DNA of 64,000 nucleotides from Oscillospiraceae bacterium (GTDB taxonomy: Bacteria > Bacillota > Clostridia > Oscillospirales > CAG-272): the NCBI GenBank assembly GCA_015065105.1, contig SVQZ01000008.1, positions 1-64,000 of the forward strand, written 5' to 3'. Position numbers and translations under genes: made by a program. The notes beneath the pieces were generated by a model. That model was not told the origin of the DNA, did no database searches, and was given only the letters and a program-made list of their open reading frames with translations. This document shows, one piece after another, positions 17,285-26,459 of the stretch (the stretch's first letter is position 1; every line of letters starts with the position of its first letter).

Positions 17285-17337
17285 ATAATTATATATGCGT
17301 TGTATCCTTATTTTGGAACGACAGCCGGAGGTTAATC

Positions 17338-17982
17338 ATGATCGACAGAAAAAATACTACTAAACGCATGGTAACACTCGCAATGTTCTGTGCTATCATA
17401 GGCGTTTTGGGAATGACGAACGTAGGGTTTATTCCGTTGCCTTTAGTAAAAGCCACAACCATGCATATTCCCGTTATATTGGGAGCTATCCTTCTCGGCC
17501 CCAAGGCCGGTGCTTTGTTCGGATTTATTTTCGGACTTTGTTCTATGTGGCAGAACACATTTAACGCAACCTCTATCATTTCTTTCGTTTTCTCGCCCTT
17601 CTCTCCCGAGTTGGACGGTGTTGGCGACGTTTTAAAATCAATATGGGTAACTATGGGCTGCAGAATTCTGTTAGGTGTTGTTGCAGGCTTATTGTGGAAG
17701 CTTCTTAAAGACACTAAGCTTAAGAGATCTCTTTCATTACCTATCGTTGCACTTACTTCATCGGTATTCCACACTATAACGGTTATGGGAAGTATCTTTC
17801 TTTTGTTCTCCGAAAAATACGCACAGGCAAAGGATGTTGCTCATGATGCTGTATTCGGTTTGATACTTACCACCGTTACAGCTTCGGGTATCCCCGAAGC
17901 AATTGCTGCCGCTATTATCGTAACAGCGTTGGCTCTTGCTCTTTTCAAGATAGTTAAGTACGAGGATCCCAAGGAGGAATAA
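17338..17982 (+). CDS. ECF transporter S component, probably for pantothenate
   Basis: 214 residues, about six membrane helices, with the N-terminal pattern of S components (RMVTLAMFCAIIGVLG..., then MHIPVILGAILLGPKAGALFGFIFGL). S components bind a vitamin and dock on a shared EcfAAT module, not present in this window. The position, five bases upstream of coaX and divergent from coaBC, points to pantothenate (PanT-like). GGAGG precedes the ATG. The substrate is inferred from context only. Confidence 0.8.
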   Translation: MIDRKNTTKRMVTLAMFCAIIGVLGMTNVGFIPLPLVKATTMHIPVILGAILLGPKAGALFGFIFGLCSMWQNTFNATSIISFVFSPFSPELDGVGDVLKSIWVTMGCRILLGVVAGLLWKLLKDTKLKRSLSLPIVALTSSVFHTITVMGSIFLLFSEKYAQAKDVAHDAVFGLILTTVTASGIPEAIAAAIIVTALALALFKIVKYEDPKEE

Positions 17983-17986
17983 AGAT

Positions 17987-18751
17987 ATGCTCCTTGCAAT
18001 CGATATAGGAAATACTAATATAGTTATAGGCTGCATAAAAAACGACGTCATCGTTTTTAAGGCACGTATAGCTACAGATCATATACGTACCTCGGATCAG
18101 TACGGTGTTGAGATAAAAAATATGCTCGAGGCCTTCGGTGTCAGGATCGAAGATATTTCAGACTGTATCATATCCTCGGTCGTTCCTCCCGTATTTAATT
18201 CGGTACGTACCGGTGTTATAAAGATCATCGGCAAACAGCCTATGGTTGTCGGTCCCGGTCTGAAAACAGGATTAAATATTCTTGTTGACGTTCCTTCACA
18301 GGTGGGCAGTGACCGTATAGTTATCGCAGTTGCCGCTCTGTCTGAATATAAGGCGCCCCTGATCCTAATGGATCTCGGAACCGCAACTACGATAGAGGTA
18401 ATAGAACCGGATAATCTTTATATGGGCGGAGTTATCATTCCCGGTGTTAAGGTATCCCTTGATGCTCTTACTCAGCGTACCTCTCAGCTCCCCGGTATCA
18501 GCCTTGATAATCCTAAAAAGATTATAGGTAAGAATACCGTTGACTGTATGAGAAGTGGTATTATGTACGGCACTGCCGCTATGATAGACGGTATAATCGA
18601 CCGTATGGAGGAGGAGCTCGGACATAGCTCCACGATCATTGCAACAGGCGGACTTGCACAGTTCATCGCCCCCCTTTGCAAAAAGAACATCATCATTGAA
18701 AAGGATCTTTTGTTAAAGGGACTTAATATTATATATAAAAGAAATAAATGA
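17987..18751 (+). CDS. coaX: type III pantothenate kinase
   Basis: 254 residues of the ASKHA fold: MLLAIDIGNTN (Asp6, phosphate-binding), the pantothenate-binding GSDRIV, DLGTATTIE, and GGVIIPGVKVSLDALTQRT. Performs the first committed step of CoA synthesis, insensitive to CoA feedback in this family. AAGGAGG lies inside the end of the preceding gene, so the two are coupled. Confidence 0.96.
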   Translation: MLLAIDIGNTNIVIGCIKNDVIVFKARIATDHIRTSDQYGVEIKNMLEAFGVRIEDISDCIISSVVPPVFNSVRTGVIKIIGKQPMVVGPGLKTGLNILVDVPSQVGSDRIVIAVAALSEYKAPLILMDLGTATTIEVIEPDNLYMGGVIIPGVKVSLDALTQRTSQLPGISLDNPKKIIGKNTVDCMRSGIMYGTAAMIDGIIDRMEEELGHSSTIIATGGLAQFIAPLCKKNIIIEKDLLLKGLNIIYKRNK

Positions 18752-18771
18752 GTTGCTTCAAAGCAACTCAT
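18748..18771. terminator. bidirectional terminator between coaX and the membrane protein gene
   Basis: TGAGTTGCTT-CA-AAGCAACTCA (18749-18758 with 18761-18770), overlapping the coaX stop. Confidence 0.75.
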
Positions 18772-18773
18772 TC

Positions 18774-19145
18774 TTATTCTTCATTCAATTGTGTTTCTAT
18801 ATTGCTCGGTACGGGATCTGTTTCTGTAAAACGGCGGTAATACTTATTCCTGTATATCATTGTGCCTATAAATAAAGATAAGATCATAAGTATAACTACC
18901 AGTGAAGCACAAATTATACCGATATTCCAACGCATAAGCTTACGGTTCTTTTCCAGCTCCGTCAACTGCACAAGCGTTTTTTTATTACACTCTTCCGCCT
19001 TGTTTGCTGAATCGAGATAATCCCCTAATTCTTCAAAATAGCCTTGTGCAGAACGAAGTAACTGTATATCATTGCTCTTCATAAGAAGACAAGCATCGTT
19101 ATACTTTTTCATTTTTTCTTCTTCGACCATGATCATCTTTTCCAT
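18774..19145 (-). CDS. membrane-anchored protein with a short TPR-like segment, unknown function
   Basis: 123 residues from ATG at 19145 (GAGGTG just upstream; the longer TTG start at 19157 is unlikely). Residues about 10-50 contain AQGYFEELGDYLDSANKAEEC, a half-TPR pattern common in clostridial proteins, then a charged helix, one membrane helix (about 75-97, IGIICASLVVILMILSLFIG) and an acidic tail. The N-terminal part should be cytoplasmic. It has its own promoter and terminator. Function unknown. Confidence 0.75.
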   Translation of the reverse strand: MEKMIMVEEEKMKKYNDACLLMKSNDIQLLRSAQGYFEELGDYLDSANKAEECNKKTLVQLTELEKNRKLMRWNIGIICASLVVILMILSLFIGTMIYRNKYYRRFTETDPVPSNIETQLNEE

Positions 19146-19178
19146 ATTACACCTCAAAAAAGATATCGTATATTATAT

Positions 19179-19207
19179 ATTATAAAGTAAAATCATTAGA
19201 ATGTCAA
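19179..19207 (-). promoter_or_regulatory. promoter of the TPR-like membrane protein gene
   Basis: Minus strand: TTGACA (19202-19207), 17-base spacer, TATAAT (19179-19184). Confidence 0.87.
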
Positions 19208-19212
19208 TACGT

Positions 19213-19231
19213 AAAAAGCGCCATAGGGCGC
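19213..19231 (-). terminator. orphan terminator, leftward
   Basis: GCGCC-ATAG-GGCGC stem (19218-19222 with 19227-19231) followed on the minus strand by TTTTT (19217-19213). It lies downstream of the ftsZ terminator with no gene between. Confidence 0.7.
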
Positions 19232-19232
19232 C

Positions 19233-19410
19233 TCGAACACCGCTCTTTTCCGTACGGCGGGCAACTTGCAGGAAATAAAACAGACTTACAAATCTGTAAA
19301 AACGGGGTTCTCCGCGTTTTTTACTCCTTACAGTCCCACCTTCGGTGATCCTGAACGAGTATATATCCCGGTGAACTTTACGAAATCGGGCGGGTTTCAT
19401 GCAATACAGA
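19233..19410. other. gene-free segment between two leftward terminators
   Basis: About 180 bases with short complementary runs (for example ACAGACTTACAAATCTGT near 19284) but no convincing coding frame or promoter. A 75-codon minus-strand frame across it is Arg-rich without family features and is not accepted. It could be a decayed repeat or an untranslated RNA ending at the orphan terminator. Confidence 0.4.
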
Positions 19411-19412
19411 AA

Positions 19413-19436
19413 AAGAACCGCAGGCTTGCGGTTCTT
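19413..19436. terminator. terminator of ftsZ / dcw cluster
   Basis: AAGAACCGCA-GGCT-TGCGGTTCTT (19413-19422 with 19427-19436) with A/T tracts on both sides. Confidence 0.88.
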
Positions 19437-19452
19437 TTTTATATAAAACAGA

Positions 19453-20616
19453 TTAGAAATTAAAGTGATTGAATAAAGGAGAAGGCTGTGCAGGAGCAGG
19501 ATTAGGAGCCGCTGTCTTCTTATTATTGTTATTGTTTACGATATCCATAATATCGGAGAACTCTTCTTCAGGCATACCAACGGGCTCAACCATGGGCTTT
19601 TCGGGAGGCATTACCTTAACCTGCTGTGCAACGGTCTTGCCGTGAACGTTATTCTGAACATCTGAATTACCGCAGCCTGTAGCGATAACGGTAATAAGCA
19701 TCTTATCTTCAAGACTGTTATCGATAGTTGCACCCCAAATAACAGTTGCATCGGGATGAGCTTCATTTGTGATAATTGTAGAAGCTGTATCCATTTCTTC
19801 GAGTCCGATATCGGGACCTGCAGTGATATTGATAATAAGACCGCGAGCACCGGAAATAGAGGTTTCAAGAAGAGGACTGGAGATAGCAAGTCTTGCTGCT
19901 TCTTCTGCCTTGTCTCTGCCTTCAGCCGCACCAACACCCATATGTGCAATACCTGCATCCTTCATGATGGTGGTAACATCTGCAAAGTCGAGGTTGATCA
20001 CGCCGAGACCTGTGATAAGGTCGGTGATACTCTGTACACCCTTACGGAGTACATCGTCTGCTTCTGCAAATGCGTTAAGAAGTGTGATCTTTGTTTCGGA
20101 GATCTGCTTTAATCTTTCGTTAGGGATAACGAGGAGAGAATCTACACAGCCGCTGAGCTTCTCAATACCCTGCTCTGCAAGATCCATTCTCTTCTTACCT
20201 TCGAATGCGAAGGGCTTGGTTGCAATACCAACTGTAAGGATACCCATATCCTTTGCTATCTTTGCAACGATGGGAGCTGCACCGGTACCGGTTCCGCCGC
20301 CCATGCCGGATGTAATGAATACCATATCAGCGCCGCGAAGCATATTGGAGATCTCTTCCTTGCTTTCTTCAGCTGCCTTCTGGCCGATTTCGGGATTAGC
20401 ACCTGCACCGCGGCCCTTTGTGAGCTTATCGCCGATAGCGATCTTGTTTTCGGATGCAGAATGAGCAAGAGCCTGTCTGTCTGTATTGATAACTACAAAC
20501 TCAACGCCTCTTACGTTTTCTTTGATCATACGGTTAACAGCGTTGTTGCCGCCGCCGCCTACACCAACTACCTTTATAACTACGCCACTATCATAGTTTT
20601 CATACTCTAATGCCAT
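19453..20616 (-). CDS. ftsZ: cell division protein FtsZ
   Basis: 387 residues. Tubulin-like GTPase that forms the division ring. GGGTGTG at 106-112, NTDRQAL near 44-50, the T7 loop NLDFADV, and the C-terminal domain with [15 protein letters not shown]. After a linker containing VNNNNNKK and a Pro-Ala stretch the protein ends [11 protein letters not shown] do not see the usual conserved tail peptide (DIPxFLR type) that binds FtsA and SepF. Last gene of the dcw cluster, with its own upstream AT-rich promoter region. Confidence 0.97.
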   Translation of the reverse strand: MALEYENYDSGVVIKVVGVGGGGNNAVNRMIKENVRGVEFVVINTDRQALAHSASENKIAIGDKLTKGRGAGANPEIGQKAAEESKEEISNMLRGADMVFITSGMGGGTGTGAAPIVAKIAKDMGILTVGIATKPFAFEGKKRMDLAEQGIEKLSGCVDSLLVIPNERLKQISETKITLLNAFAEADDVLRKGVQSITDLITGLGVINLDFADVTTIMKDAGIAHMGVGAAEGRDKAEEAARLAISSPLLETSISGARGLIINITAGPDIGLEEMDTASTIITNEAHPDATVIWGATIDNSLEDKMLITVIATGCGNSDVQNNVHGKTVAQQVKVMPPEKPMVEPVGMPEEEFSDIMDIVNNNNNKKTAAPNPAPAQPSPLFNHFNF

Positions 20617-20688
20617 TTTAAAATCCTCCTAAATTTTACCGTCTTTTTTCTCTTTATTCAAACATAGTATCACAAATTATATACATTT

Positions 20689-20717
20689 ATAATAATATAT
20701 TTTTCACTTTTTTGCAA
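20689..20717 (-). promoter_or_regulatory. possible ftsZ promoter
   Basis: Minus strand: TTGCAA (20712-20717), 17-base spacer, TATTAT (20689-20694), in the 149-base very AT-rich gap between ftsQ and ftsZ. Another TATAAT-like box lies nearer the gene. Confidence 0.5.
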
Positions 20718-20765
20718 TAGTTTTCTACAAATTTATAATAAAATTTATTATATTTTAACAAAATA

Positions 20766-21614
20766 TTAATCGTAACTTGCAGTACCGTCCAGCAGTACAT
20801 ATGCAGTCTCAACATCCTTAACGTCTATACTGCCCTTTGAGTTACCAAGATCCTTAACTATCTCGTTAAGGAAGCGCAGTTTCAGCTCGGCATCATCACC
20901 GTTTCCTACGTTTGCCGCAAGCCTTGAATCATATACCACACGGATGTTAAATCTGTCTTCAAAGCTTATGCTTGAAACCCCTTCAAAGATCTCCGCTGAG
21001 CTGAGCTCACCAAGAAAATCCTTCGCAACCTCGGCATGGTTTGAATTAAGAAATTCCATTTCGTTGCCGACGATGGCAGATCTTATATCTCCCGTTTTGA
21101 ATAGCTTTATCTCAGGATGCGCCGCCAAAAGCTCCTCCTTTGAGAAAAATCTTTCAAGAACCTTTAAATTAGCCGATATTACGTAATACTCTCCGCAGAT
21201 ATCAACATAATAGTCGGGAGAATCACATTTCAAGCGAATATTTATCTTATTCGGAACGTTTCTTTCAACACTTACGCTTCTGACATAAGGAAAATCTGTC
21301 AGTATTTCTTTGCGGACGTCTGCTTCCTTTACGAAGTAGATATTTTCGCCCTTTTCAATACCCGATGCTTTTATTATCTCCTTATCGGTATATTCAGTAT
21401 TTCCGCTGACCTTTACTTCATTTACACGGAAAAACAATGCCACTATACCAAGCACGAAGATCAGTAGCAGAACGGTTAAAAGAAGAAAGTAATAGACTCG
21501 CTGTCTGAGCTGTCGGACACTATTCTTTTGTTTTAACCGTCTGAATCCGCCGTCGGTATCGTTATAGATATCGTAAGCCGGTGTCCCGCTCCTTCCCTTT
21601 CTTTCTTTATCCAT
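20766..21614 (-). CDS. ftsQ: cell division protein FtsQ/DivIB
   Basis: 282 residues. Basic cytoplasmic N-terminus, one membrane helix (about 40-63, YYFLLLTVLLLIFVLGIVALFF), then a POTRA domain starting VNEVKVSGNTEYTDKEII and a FtsQ-type beta domain. Joins FtsL in the divisome bridging complex. Eleven bases after murG in the same operon. Confidence 0.9.
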   Translation of the reverse strand: MDKERKGRSGTPAYDIYNDTDGGFRRLKQKNSVRQLRQRVYYFLLLTVLLLIFVLGIVALFFRVNEVKVSGNTEYTDKEIIKASGIEKGENIYFVKEADVRKEILTDFPYVRSVSVERNVPNKINIRLKCDSPDYYVDICGEYYVISANLKVLERFFSKEELLAAHPEIKLFKTGDIRSAIVGNEMEFLNSNHAEVAKDFLGELSSAEIFEGVSSISFEDRFNIRVVYDSRLAANVGNGDDAELKLRFLNEIVKDLGNSKGSIDVKDVETAYVLLDGTASYD

Positions 21615-21625
21615 TCACTTCTCCG

Positions 21626-22735
21626 TTATTTCACTATTTCTTTTATATAATCATATATCTTTCCGGACGCATCCTTAACGGCAAAGCCCGAAACCTTATT
21701 TTCCATTTCGCTTCTCTTTTCTCTGTTTTCACAGAGCTCACGTACAGCATTTGTCAGTGTGCCGTTTTCAAGATCCTTTTCTTCGATAAGCACCGCTGCG
21801 CCAGCTTTTTCAAGAACGTGAGCGTTCTTGTATTGGTGATTGTTGGTTACGTTCGGCGAAGGAATAAGGACACTCGCCTTTCCGAGCATCGCTATCTCGG
21901 ACAAGGTCATGGCGCCTGCACGGTTTATAACTATATCTGCCGCCGCCATCTTTTCGGGCATATCGTAGATATATTCAACGAGCTTGAGATTAGGATACTT
22001 GTCAAGACCTGCGTCCTCAAACATCTTTTTGGCTATTTCATATTCTATAGCTCCTGTGCCGTGTACATGAAGTATTTCGGGATTCTTTGAGGTGTATTCC
22101 TTCATCATTTCTATCACCTCAAGGTTTATCCTTTCAGCACCCATGCTTCCTCCGAGAGAAAGTATAAAGGTTCTGTATTTACCCTCTATACCCTGGTTTC
22201 TTCTTGCCTCTTCCTTCGATATTGCAGAGAAGTCACCTCTTAAGGGATTACCTACACGCACCGCCTTTTCAGGGCATTTTAACTGTGATATCGTTTCTTC
22301 AAAATTAACGAAAATCTTAGTAGCTTTCTTTTCAAGCATCTTTATTGCAAAGCCCGGAGTTGCATTTGATTCATGCAACACCGTCGGTATTTTAAGGCTT
22401 GCCGCCGCTCTGACCACAGGCCAGCAGGCATAGCCTCCCGTACCGACAACAACATCGGGCTTAAATTCCTTTATTATCTTCTTACAGTCTCCAAAGGATT
22501 TTGCCGCAAGAAATGCTGTCTTAATATTAGAGGGGGAAAGACTTCTTCTGATACCCTGTATCTGTATATGATAAAGCTTATAGCCTGCATGGGGAACAAG
22601 CTTACTTTCTATACCTCTTTTTGTACCTACAAATGCAATTTCCGCATCGGGCACGTTCTTTTTTATTATATTGGCAATAGCAATAGCGGGATTAACATGA
22701 CCTCCCGTACCGCCTCCGCTCATTAATACTCTCAT
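21626..22735 (-). CDS. murG: UDP-N-acetylglucosamine--lipid I N-acetylglucosaminyltransferase MurG
   Basis: 369 residues, GT28 fold. GGGTGGHVNPAIA at 7-19, GTGGY ... HESNATPG, second Rossmann domain with LGGSMGAERIN and the UDP-GlcNAc loop NRAGAMTLSE. Makes lipid II at the inner membrane face. Confidence 0.97.
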   Translation of the reverse strand: MRVLMSGGGTGGHVNPAIAIANIIKKNVPDAEIAFVGTKRGIESKLVPHAGYKLYHIQIQGIRRSLSPSNIKTAFLAAKSFGDCKKIIKEFKPDVVVGTGGYACWPVVRAAASLKIPTVLHESNATPGFAIKMLEKKATKIFVNFEETISQLKCPEKAVRVGNPLRGDFSAISKEEARRNQGIEGKYRTFILSLGGSMGAERINLEVIEMMKEYTSKNPEILHVHGTGAIEYEIAKKMFEDAGLDKYPNLKLVEYIYDMPEKMAAADIVINRAGAMTLSEIAMLGKASVLIPSPNVTNNHQYKNAHVLEKAGAAVLIEEKDLENGTLTNAVRELCENREKRSEMENKVSGFAVKDASGKIYDYIKEIVK

Positions 22736-22752
22736 GATATTTTTCCTTTTTA

Positions 22753-24024
22753 TTATTGCTTATCCTGATATGAATAACGCGACACCGACAGTACAATACC
22801 CATTTCAACAAGCAGAAGAAGCATAGCCGAGCCTCCGTAGCTGAAGAACGGAAGAGTAATGCCTGTATTCGGGATCAACGCTGTAACAACGCATATGTTA
22901 AGTATTGCCTGAATACCAACCTTACCGATTATACCGATAACAACAAGAGAAGAAAAGGTATCGGGCGCTTTCATTGCTATAATAAAGCCTCTCCATACAA
23001 AGGCAACGAACAATGCGATAACCGCCATAGCACCTACAAAGCCCAATTCCTCGCAAAGTATCGAGAAAATAAAGTCATTCTGGGGTGCGGCAACGTAGTT
23101 GTATTTCTGATAACTGTTACCCAGGCCGACTCCCAAAAATCCGCCTGAGCCAACAGCGTTCAGACCTTGAAGAGTCTGCCATATCTCACCCGTCTGATCG
23201 AATTTTTCAGGATGGAGCCACGTATCAATACGGGATTTTGCGTAGCCTGTAAAAAGGATGGCAATAAGTACTACAGTACCGCCGACACCGCCTGCGGCTA
23301 TCATCCAGAATTTTCTTGCACCGCTGGCAAAAATAACTATAGTTCCTATAAGGAAGATGATTATAACACCCGAAAAGTGCTTTTCAAGCGCAACAAGGAA
23401 GCATACAGTACCAACGATTATATATGGATAGAGATTTCCGTAAAGAGATGATGTTTTGAAATCTCTGTGATCGACGATTTTATTCTGATAGGTTGCACAA
23501 TAGTGGGCAAGCATCAGTATAAGGAATGTCTTCATCGGTTCAGAGGGCTGAAAACGTATCGGGCCCAATTTTATCCAACGAACCGCCTGACCCTCGGAAA
23601 GACCGAATATCGGAACCAAGGCAAGTAAGAAAAGCAGTATTATAAAGCCGACAACGGTAATTCTGCGGAAAATACGGTAATCAATACGGGATACCGCTAT
23701 CATTATGACAAAACCTGCTATCAAAAAGATAAGCTGACGCTTTATGTAATAATAGCTGTCATCCTTCAGAGTCAAAGCAGATGCAAAGCTCGAAGAAAAC
23801 ACCATTATCGAACCGAAACAAAGCAAAAGTATTATAATTATAAGCATAGGACGGTCAAATGAACCCTTTATACGAATAACTGACGGCTCCTGTACGGGCT
23901 TAACTACCCTTTTTGCTGTGCGCTTGTGCTGTGATTTGTCCGCCGTATTACTGTTTGCTCTGTTATTTGTTGCTTTAACGGAAGGGTTATTTACTTTATT
24001 TCTGACATTATTAGTATTATTCAT
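22753..24024 (-). CDS. ftsW: SEDS-family peptidoglycan glycosyltransferase FtsW/SpoVE
   Basis: 423 residues. A basic, Asn-rich cytoplasmic leader of about 50 residues, then ten membrane helices with the SEDS signatures FQPSEPMKTFLILMLA, GLNAVGSGGFLGVGLGNS and the late NTGITLPFFSYGGSAML. Polymerises lipid II together with the transpeptidase. Whether it is the vegetative FtsW or the sporulation SpoVE cannot be told here. Confidence 0.93.
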   Translation of the reverse strand: MNNTNNVRNKVNNPSVKATNNRANSNTADKSQHKRTAKRVVKPVQEPSVIRIKGSFDRPMLIIIILLLCFGSIMVFSSSFASALTLKDDSYYYIKRQLIFLIAGFVIMIAVSRIDYRIFRRITVVGFIILLFLLALVPIFGLSEGQAVRWIKLGPIRFQPSEPMKTFLILMLAHYCATYQNKIVDHRDFKTSSLYGNLYPYIIVGTVCFLVALEKHFSGVIIIFLIGTIVIFASGARKFWMIAAGGVGGTVVLIAILFTGYAKSRIDTWLHPEKFDQTGEIWQTLQGLNAVGSGGFLGVGLGNSYQKYNYVAAPQNDFIFSILCEELGFVGAMAVIALFVAFVWRGFIIAMKAPDTFSSLVVIGIIGKVGIQAILNICVVTALIPNTGITLPFFSYGGSAMLLLLVEMGIVLSVSRYSYQDKQ

Positions 24025-24045
24025 ATTCCCCTCCGTAATTATTTT

Positions 24046-25053
24046 TTATTTTATATCCAAACCGAAATAAGCCGCCGCAGCCGCCAAAACGGTAATTAAT
24101 GAAAATACGATAACTATCTTTATTTCACTCCATCCGCACTGTTCAAAATGATGATGGATAGGAGCCATTTTGAACACACGCTTATGTGTAAGCTTATAGA
24201 ATCCTACCTGTATAATATCAGATGCCGCTTCGCAGACATAGACGATACCAACGATGAGAGAAATGAGCGGATTATTGATAAGAAACGCAAGACCTATTAC
24301 AAGACCGCCAAGAAAGAGCGAGCCGGTATCACCCATGAATATTCTTGCAGGATAGAAATTATAGGTTAAGAAACCGATACATCCGCCTATAACAACGGCA
24401 GAGATAAGTGCCGCAGGAAGATCGGGGGTAATTATTACGAATGCGGCAAGGGCAAAGAATGCACCCACAACGGTCGTAACAGATGCCGCAAGACCGTCAA
24501 TACCGTCGGTAAGATTAACACTATTAACGATTCCCACTATCAAAAGCACGGAAATAACGTAATATCCGACACCGAGATCGGGGTATATATCAAAGTAGGG
24601 TATATACATTTTAGTGGTAAGTCCGCCCCATAAACGCATACACACAAGATAAACAACGGCAATCGCAACCTGCAAAAGGAATTTCTGAGAAGCGGTAAAT
24701 CCTTCATTTTCCTTCTTTCTTATCTTGAGACTGTCATCCCAGATACCTATAAGAGCATACAACAGAGCCATTGCATAAGTAATGAAAAACTTTGCCGCCC
24801 ATATTTTATTTTCGGTAAAGTACGAATATACTGCAAGTGCTATGATAGAGACTGTCATAGCCAAAAGGAATGAAAGACCGCCCATCGTGGGGGTACCCTC
24901 TTTTCCTTTATGCCAACGGGGACCGATATCAAGTATCTTCTGTCCCATTTTAAGGCTTTTAAGCTTGGGTATCAACATCTTTAAGGTCATGACCGTAAGA
25001 ATAAAGGTCATAGCCATTGCTGCTATAAAATATAAAACGTGCTTGGTTTCCAA
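24046..25053 (-). CDS. mraY: phospho-N-acetylmuramoyl-pentapeptide-transferase MraY
   Basis: 335 residues, ten membrane helices. Motifs GTPTMGGLSFL, NSVNLTDGIDGLA, FMGDTGSLFLGG and the HHHFEQCGWSE loop. Transfers the muramyl-pentapeptide to undecaprenyl phosphate (lipid I). The start is TTG at 25053 with GGAGAAG 7 bases upstream. murD, normally between mraY and ftsW, is missing; ftsW starts 22 bases after mraY ends. Confidence 0.96.
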   Translation of the reverse strand: METKHVLYFIAAMAMTFILTVMTLKMLIPKLKSLKMGQKILDIGPRWHKGKEGTPTMGGLSFLLAMTVSIIALAVYSYFTENKIWAAKFFITYAMALLYALIGIWDDSLKIRKKENEGFTASQKFLLQVAIAVVYLVCMRLWGGLTTKMYIPYFDIYPDLGVGYYVISVLLIVGIVNSVNLTDGIDGLAASVTTVVGAFFALAAFVIITPDLPAALISAVVIGGCIGFLTYNFYPARIFMGDTGSLFLGGLVIGLAFLINNPLISLIVGIVYVCEAASDIIQVGFYKLTHKRVFKMAPIHHHFEQCGWSEIKIVIVFSLITVLAAAAAYFGLDIK

Positions 25054-25064
25054 TTTACTTCTCC

Positions 25065-26459
25065 TTATCCTTCTTTTTCACAGATCAAAGCGGTAATTCT
25101 TTCCAGCTTAACACCGCGGCTTGCCTTAAAGAGCAGGGTGTCATTTTCCTTAACTCTGCTTTTTATAAGATCCGCCAATTCTTCAGGAGAATCAAGATCT
25201 GTCACGCTTACGACCGAATCCTCATTCATTCCCGCATCTACCGCACCCTTTGCGATATTTTCTGCCATATCACCAAAGGTATAAAGAAGATCTATGCCAA
25301 GCTCTGCCGCCTTCCTTCCTACCTCGCGGTGTAATTCCTCGGAATAGATGCCTAATTCAAGCATATTTCCGAGCACTGCTGTCTTTCTTCCCTGCTTTGC
25401 CTTTGAACAAAGAACCTTGAGGGATGCCGCCATAGATTCGGGGCTTGCATTATAACAGTCCTCAATGATCGTATAGCCGTCATTTTCATATATATTCTGA
25501 CGCATTGCGGCATTTTCAAATTTTAAAAGACCTGCCTTTATACTGTCATCGTCCATATCCGCTATTTTACCTACGGCATATGCAACGACCGCGTTATATA
25601 CGTTATGTATTCCAAGAACGTTGATCCTGAAATCCTTTACCGTTCCATTCTTTGTTTCTATATCAAAGGTATAGTAACCGTCATTTTCTACTACGTTTAC
25701 CGCTCTGTAATCGCTGTCTTTATTCTCCATCGAAACGTAAACAGCGCCTTCAATACCCGAAAGAAGCGGTTCATCGCCGTTAAGCACAAGTCTGCCGCCC
25801 TCCTTGAGTCCCTCAGCTATCTCCATCTTAGCATCACGGATACCCTCACGGCTTCCGAAGTTTTCTATATGTGAAGAACCGACGTTTGTTATTACCGCAA
25901 TATCAGGCTCAGCTATGTGAGAAAGTCTTGAAATCTCACCCTTAAAGCTCATACCCATTTCAAGCACGAGCGCTTCGGTATCGCAGGGCATTTTAAGAAT
26001 GGTGATCGGAAGACCTATCTCGTTGTTGAAATTTCCGTCTGTTTTATGTGTTTTGTACTTTTCACAAAGTACTGCCCATACAAACTGCTTTGTTGTGGTC
26101 TTTCCCACACTTCCCGTAATACCCACGGTAAGAGGCGAAATGAGTTTTTTGTGGTTTTTTGCTATTGCACCGAAAGCATACAAGGAATTATCTACGAGAA
26201 TAACGTTTCCCTTTACCTTATAGGGGATCCTTTCGCATACTATTGCCGCCGCGCCGTCCTCAAATGCCTTTCCTATAAAGTCATGACCGTCGAAGCGTTC
26301 ACCCTTTATTGCTACAAAAAGCGTTCCCGCTTCTATCTCTCTTGAATCGAGGGAAATGTTTTTGATAAGCTCTGAGCTTGAATAAAAAAGCTCGCCGTCA
26401 GCTATTTTGGATATCTCTGCCAAGGACATTCTCATTTTGTCAACATGAATAATACTCAT
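25065..26459 (-). CDS. murF: UDP-N-acetylmuramoyl-tripeptide--D-alanyl-D-alanine ligase MurF
   Basis: 464 residues. Mur ligase ATP loop GITGSVGKTTTK, LEMGMSFKGEI, NDPLDGD-type region with VLNGDEPLL, and NASPESMAASL. Adds D-Ala-D-Ala. The longest start (26459) overlaps murE by 20 bases; later Met codons (26435, 26429) have no clear ribosome site, so the long form is kept with some doubt. Confidence 0.95.
   Translation of the reverse strand: MSIIHVDKMRMSLAEISKIADGELFYSSSELIKNISLDSREIEAGTLFVAIKGERFDGHDFIGKAFEDGAAAIVCERIPYKVKGNVILVDNSLYAFGAIAKNHKKLISPLTVGITGSVGKTTTKQFVWAVLCEKYKTHKTDGNFNNEIGLPITILKMPCDTEALVLEMGMSFKGEISRLSHIAEPDIAVITNVGSSHIENFGSREGIRDAKMEIAEGLKEGGRLVLNGDEPLLSGIEGAVYVSMENKDSDYRAVNVVENDGYYTFDIETKNGTVKDFRINVLGIHNVYNAVVAYAVGKIADMDDDSIKAGLLKFENAAMRQNIYENDGYTIIEDCYNASPESMAASLKVLCSKAKQGRKTAVLGNMLELGIYSEELHREVGRKAAELGIDLLYTFGDMAENIAKGAVDAGMNEDSVVSVTDLDSPEELADLIKSRVKENDTLLFKASRGVKLERITALICEKEG

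Noticed and set aside
19173..19400. 75-codon minus-strand frame between ftsZ and the TPR-like gene
   Set aside because: Arg-rich, spans a terminator and the promoter of the next gene; no family pattern.
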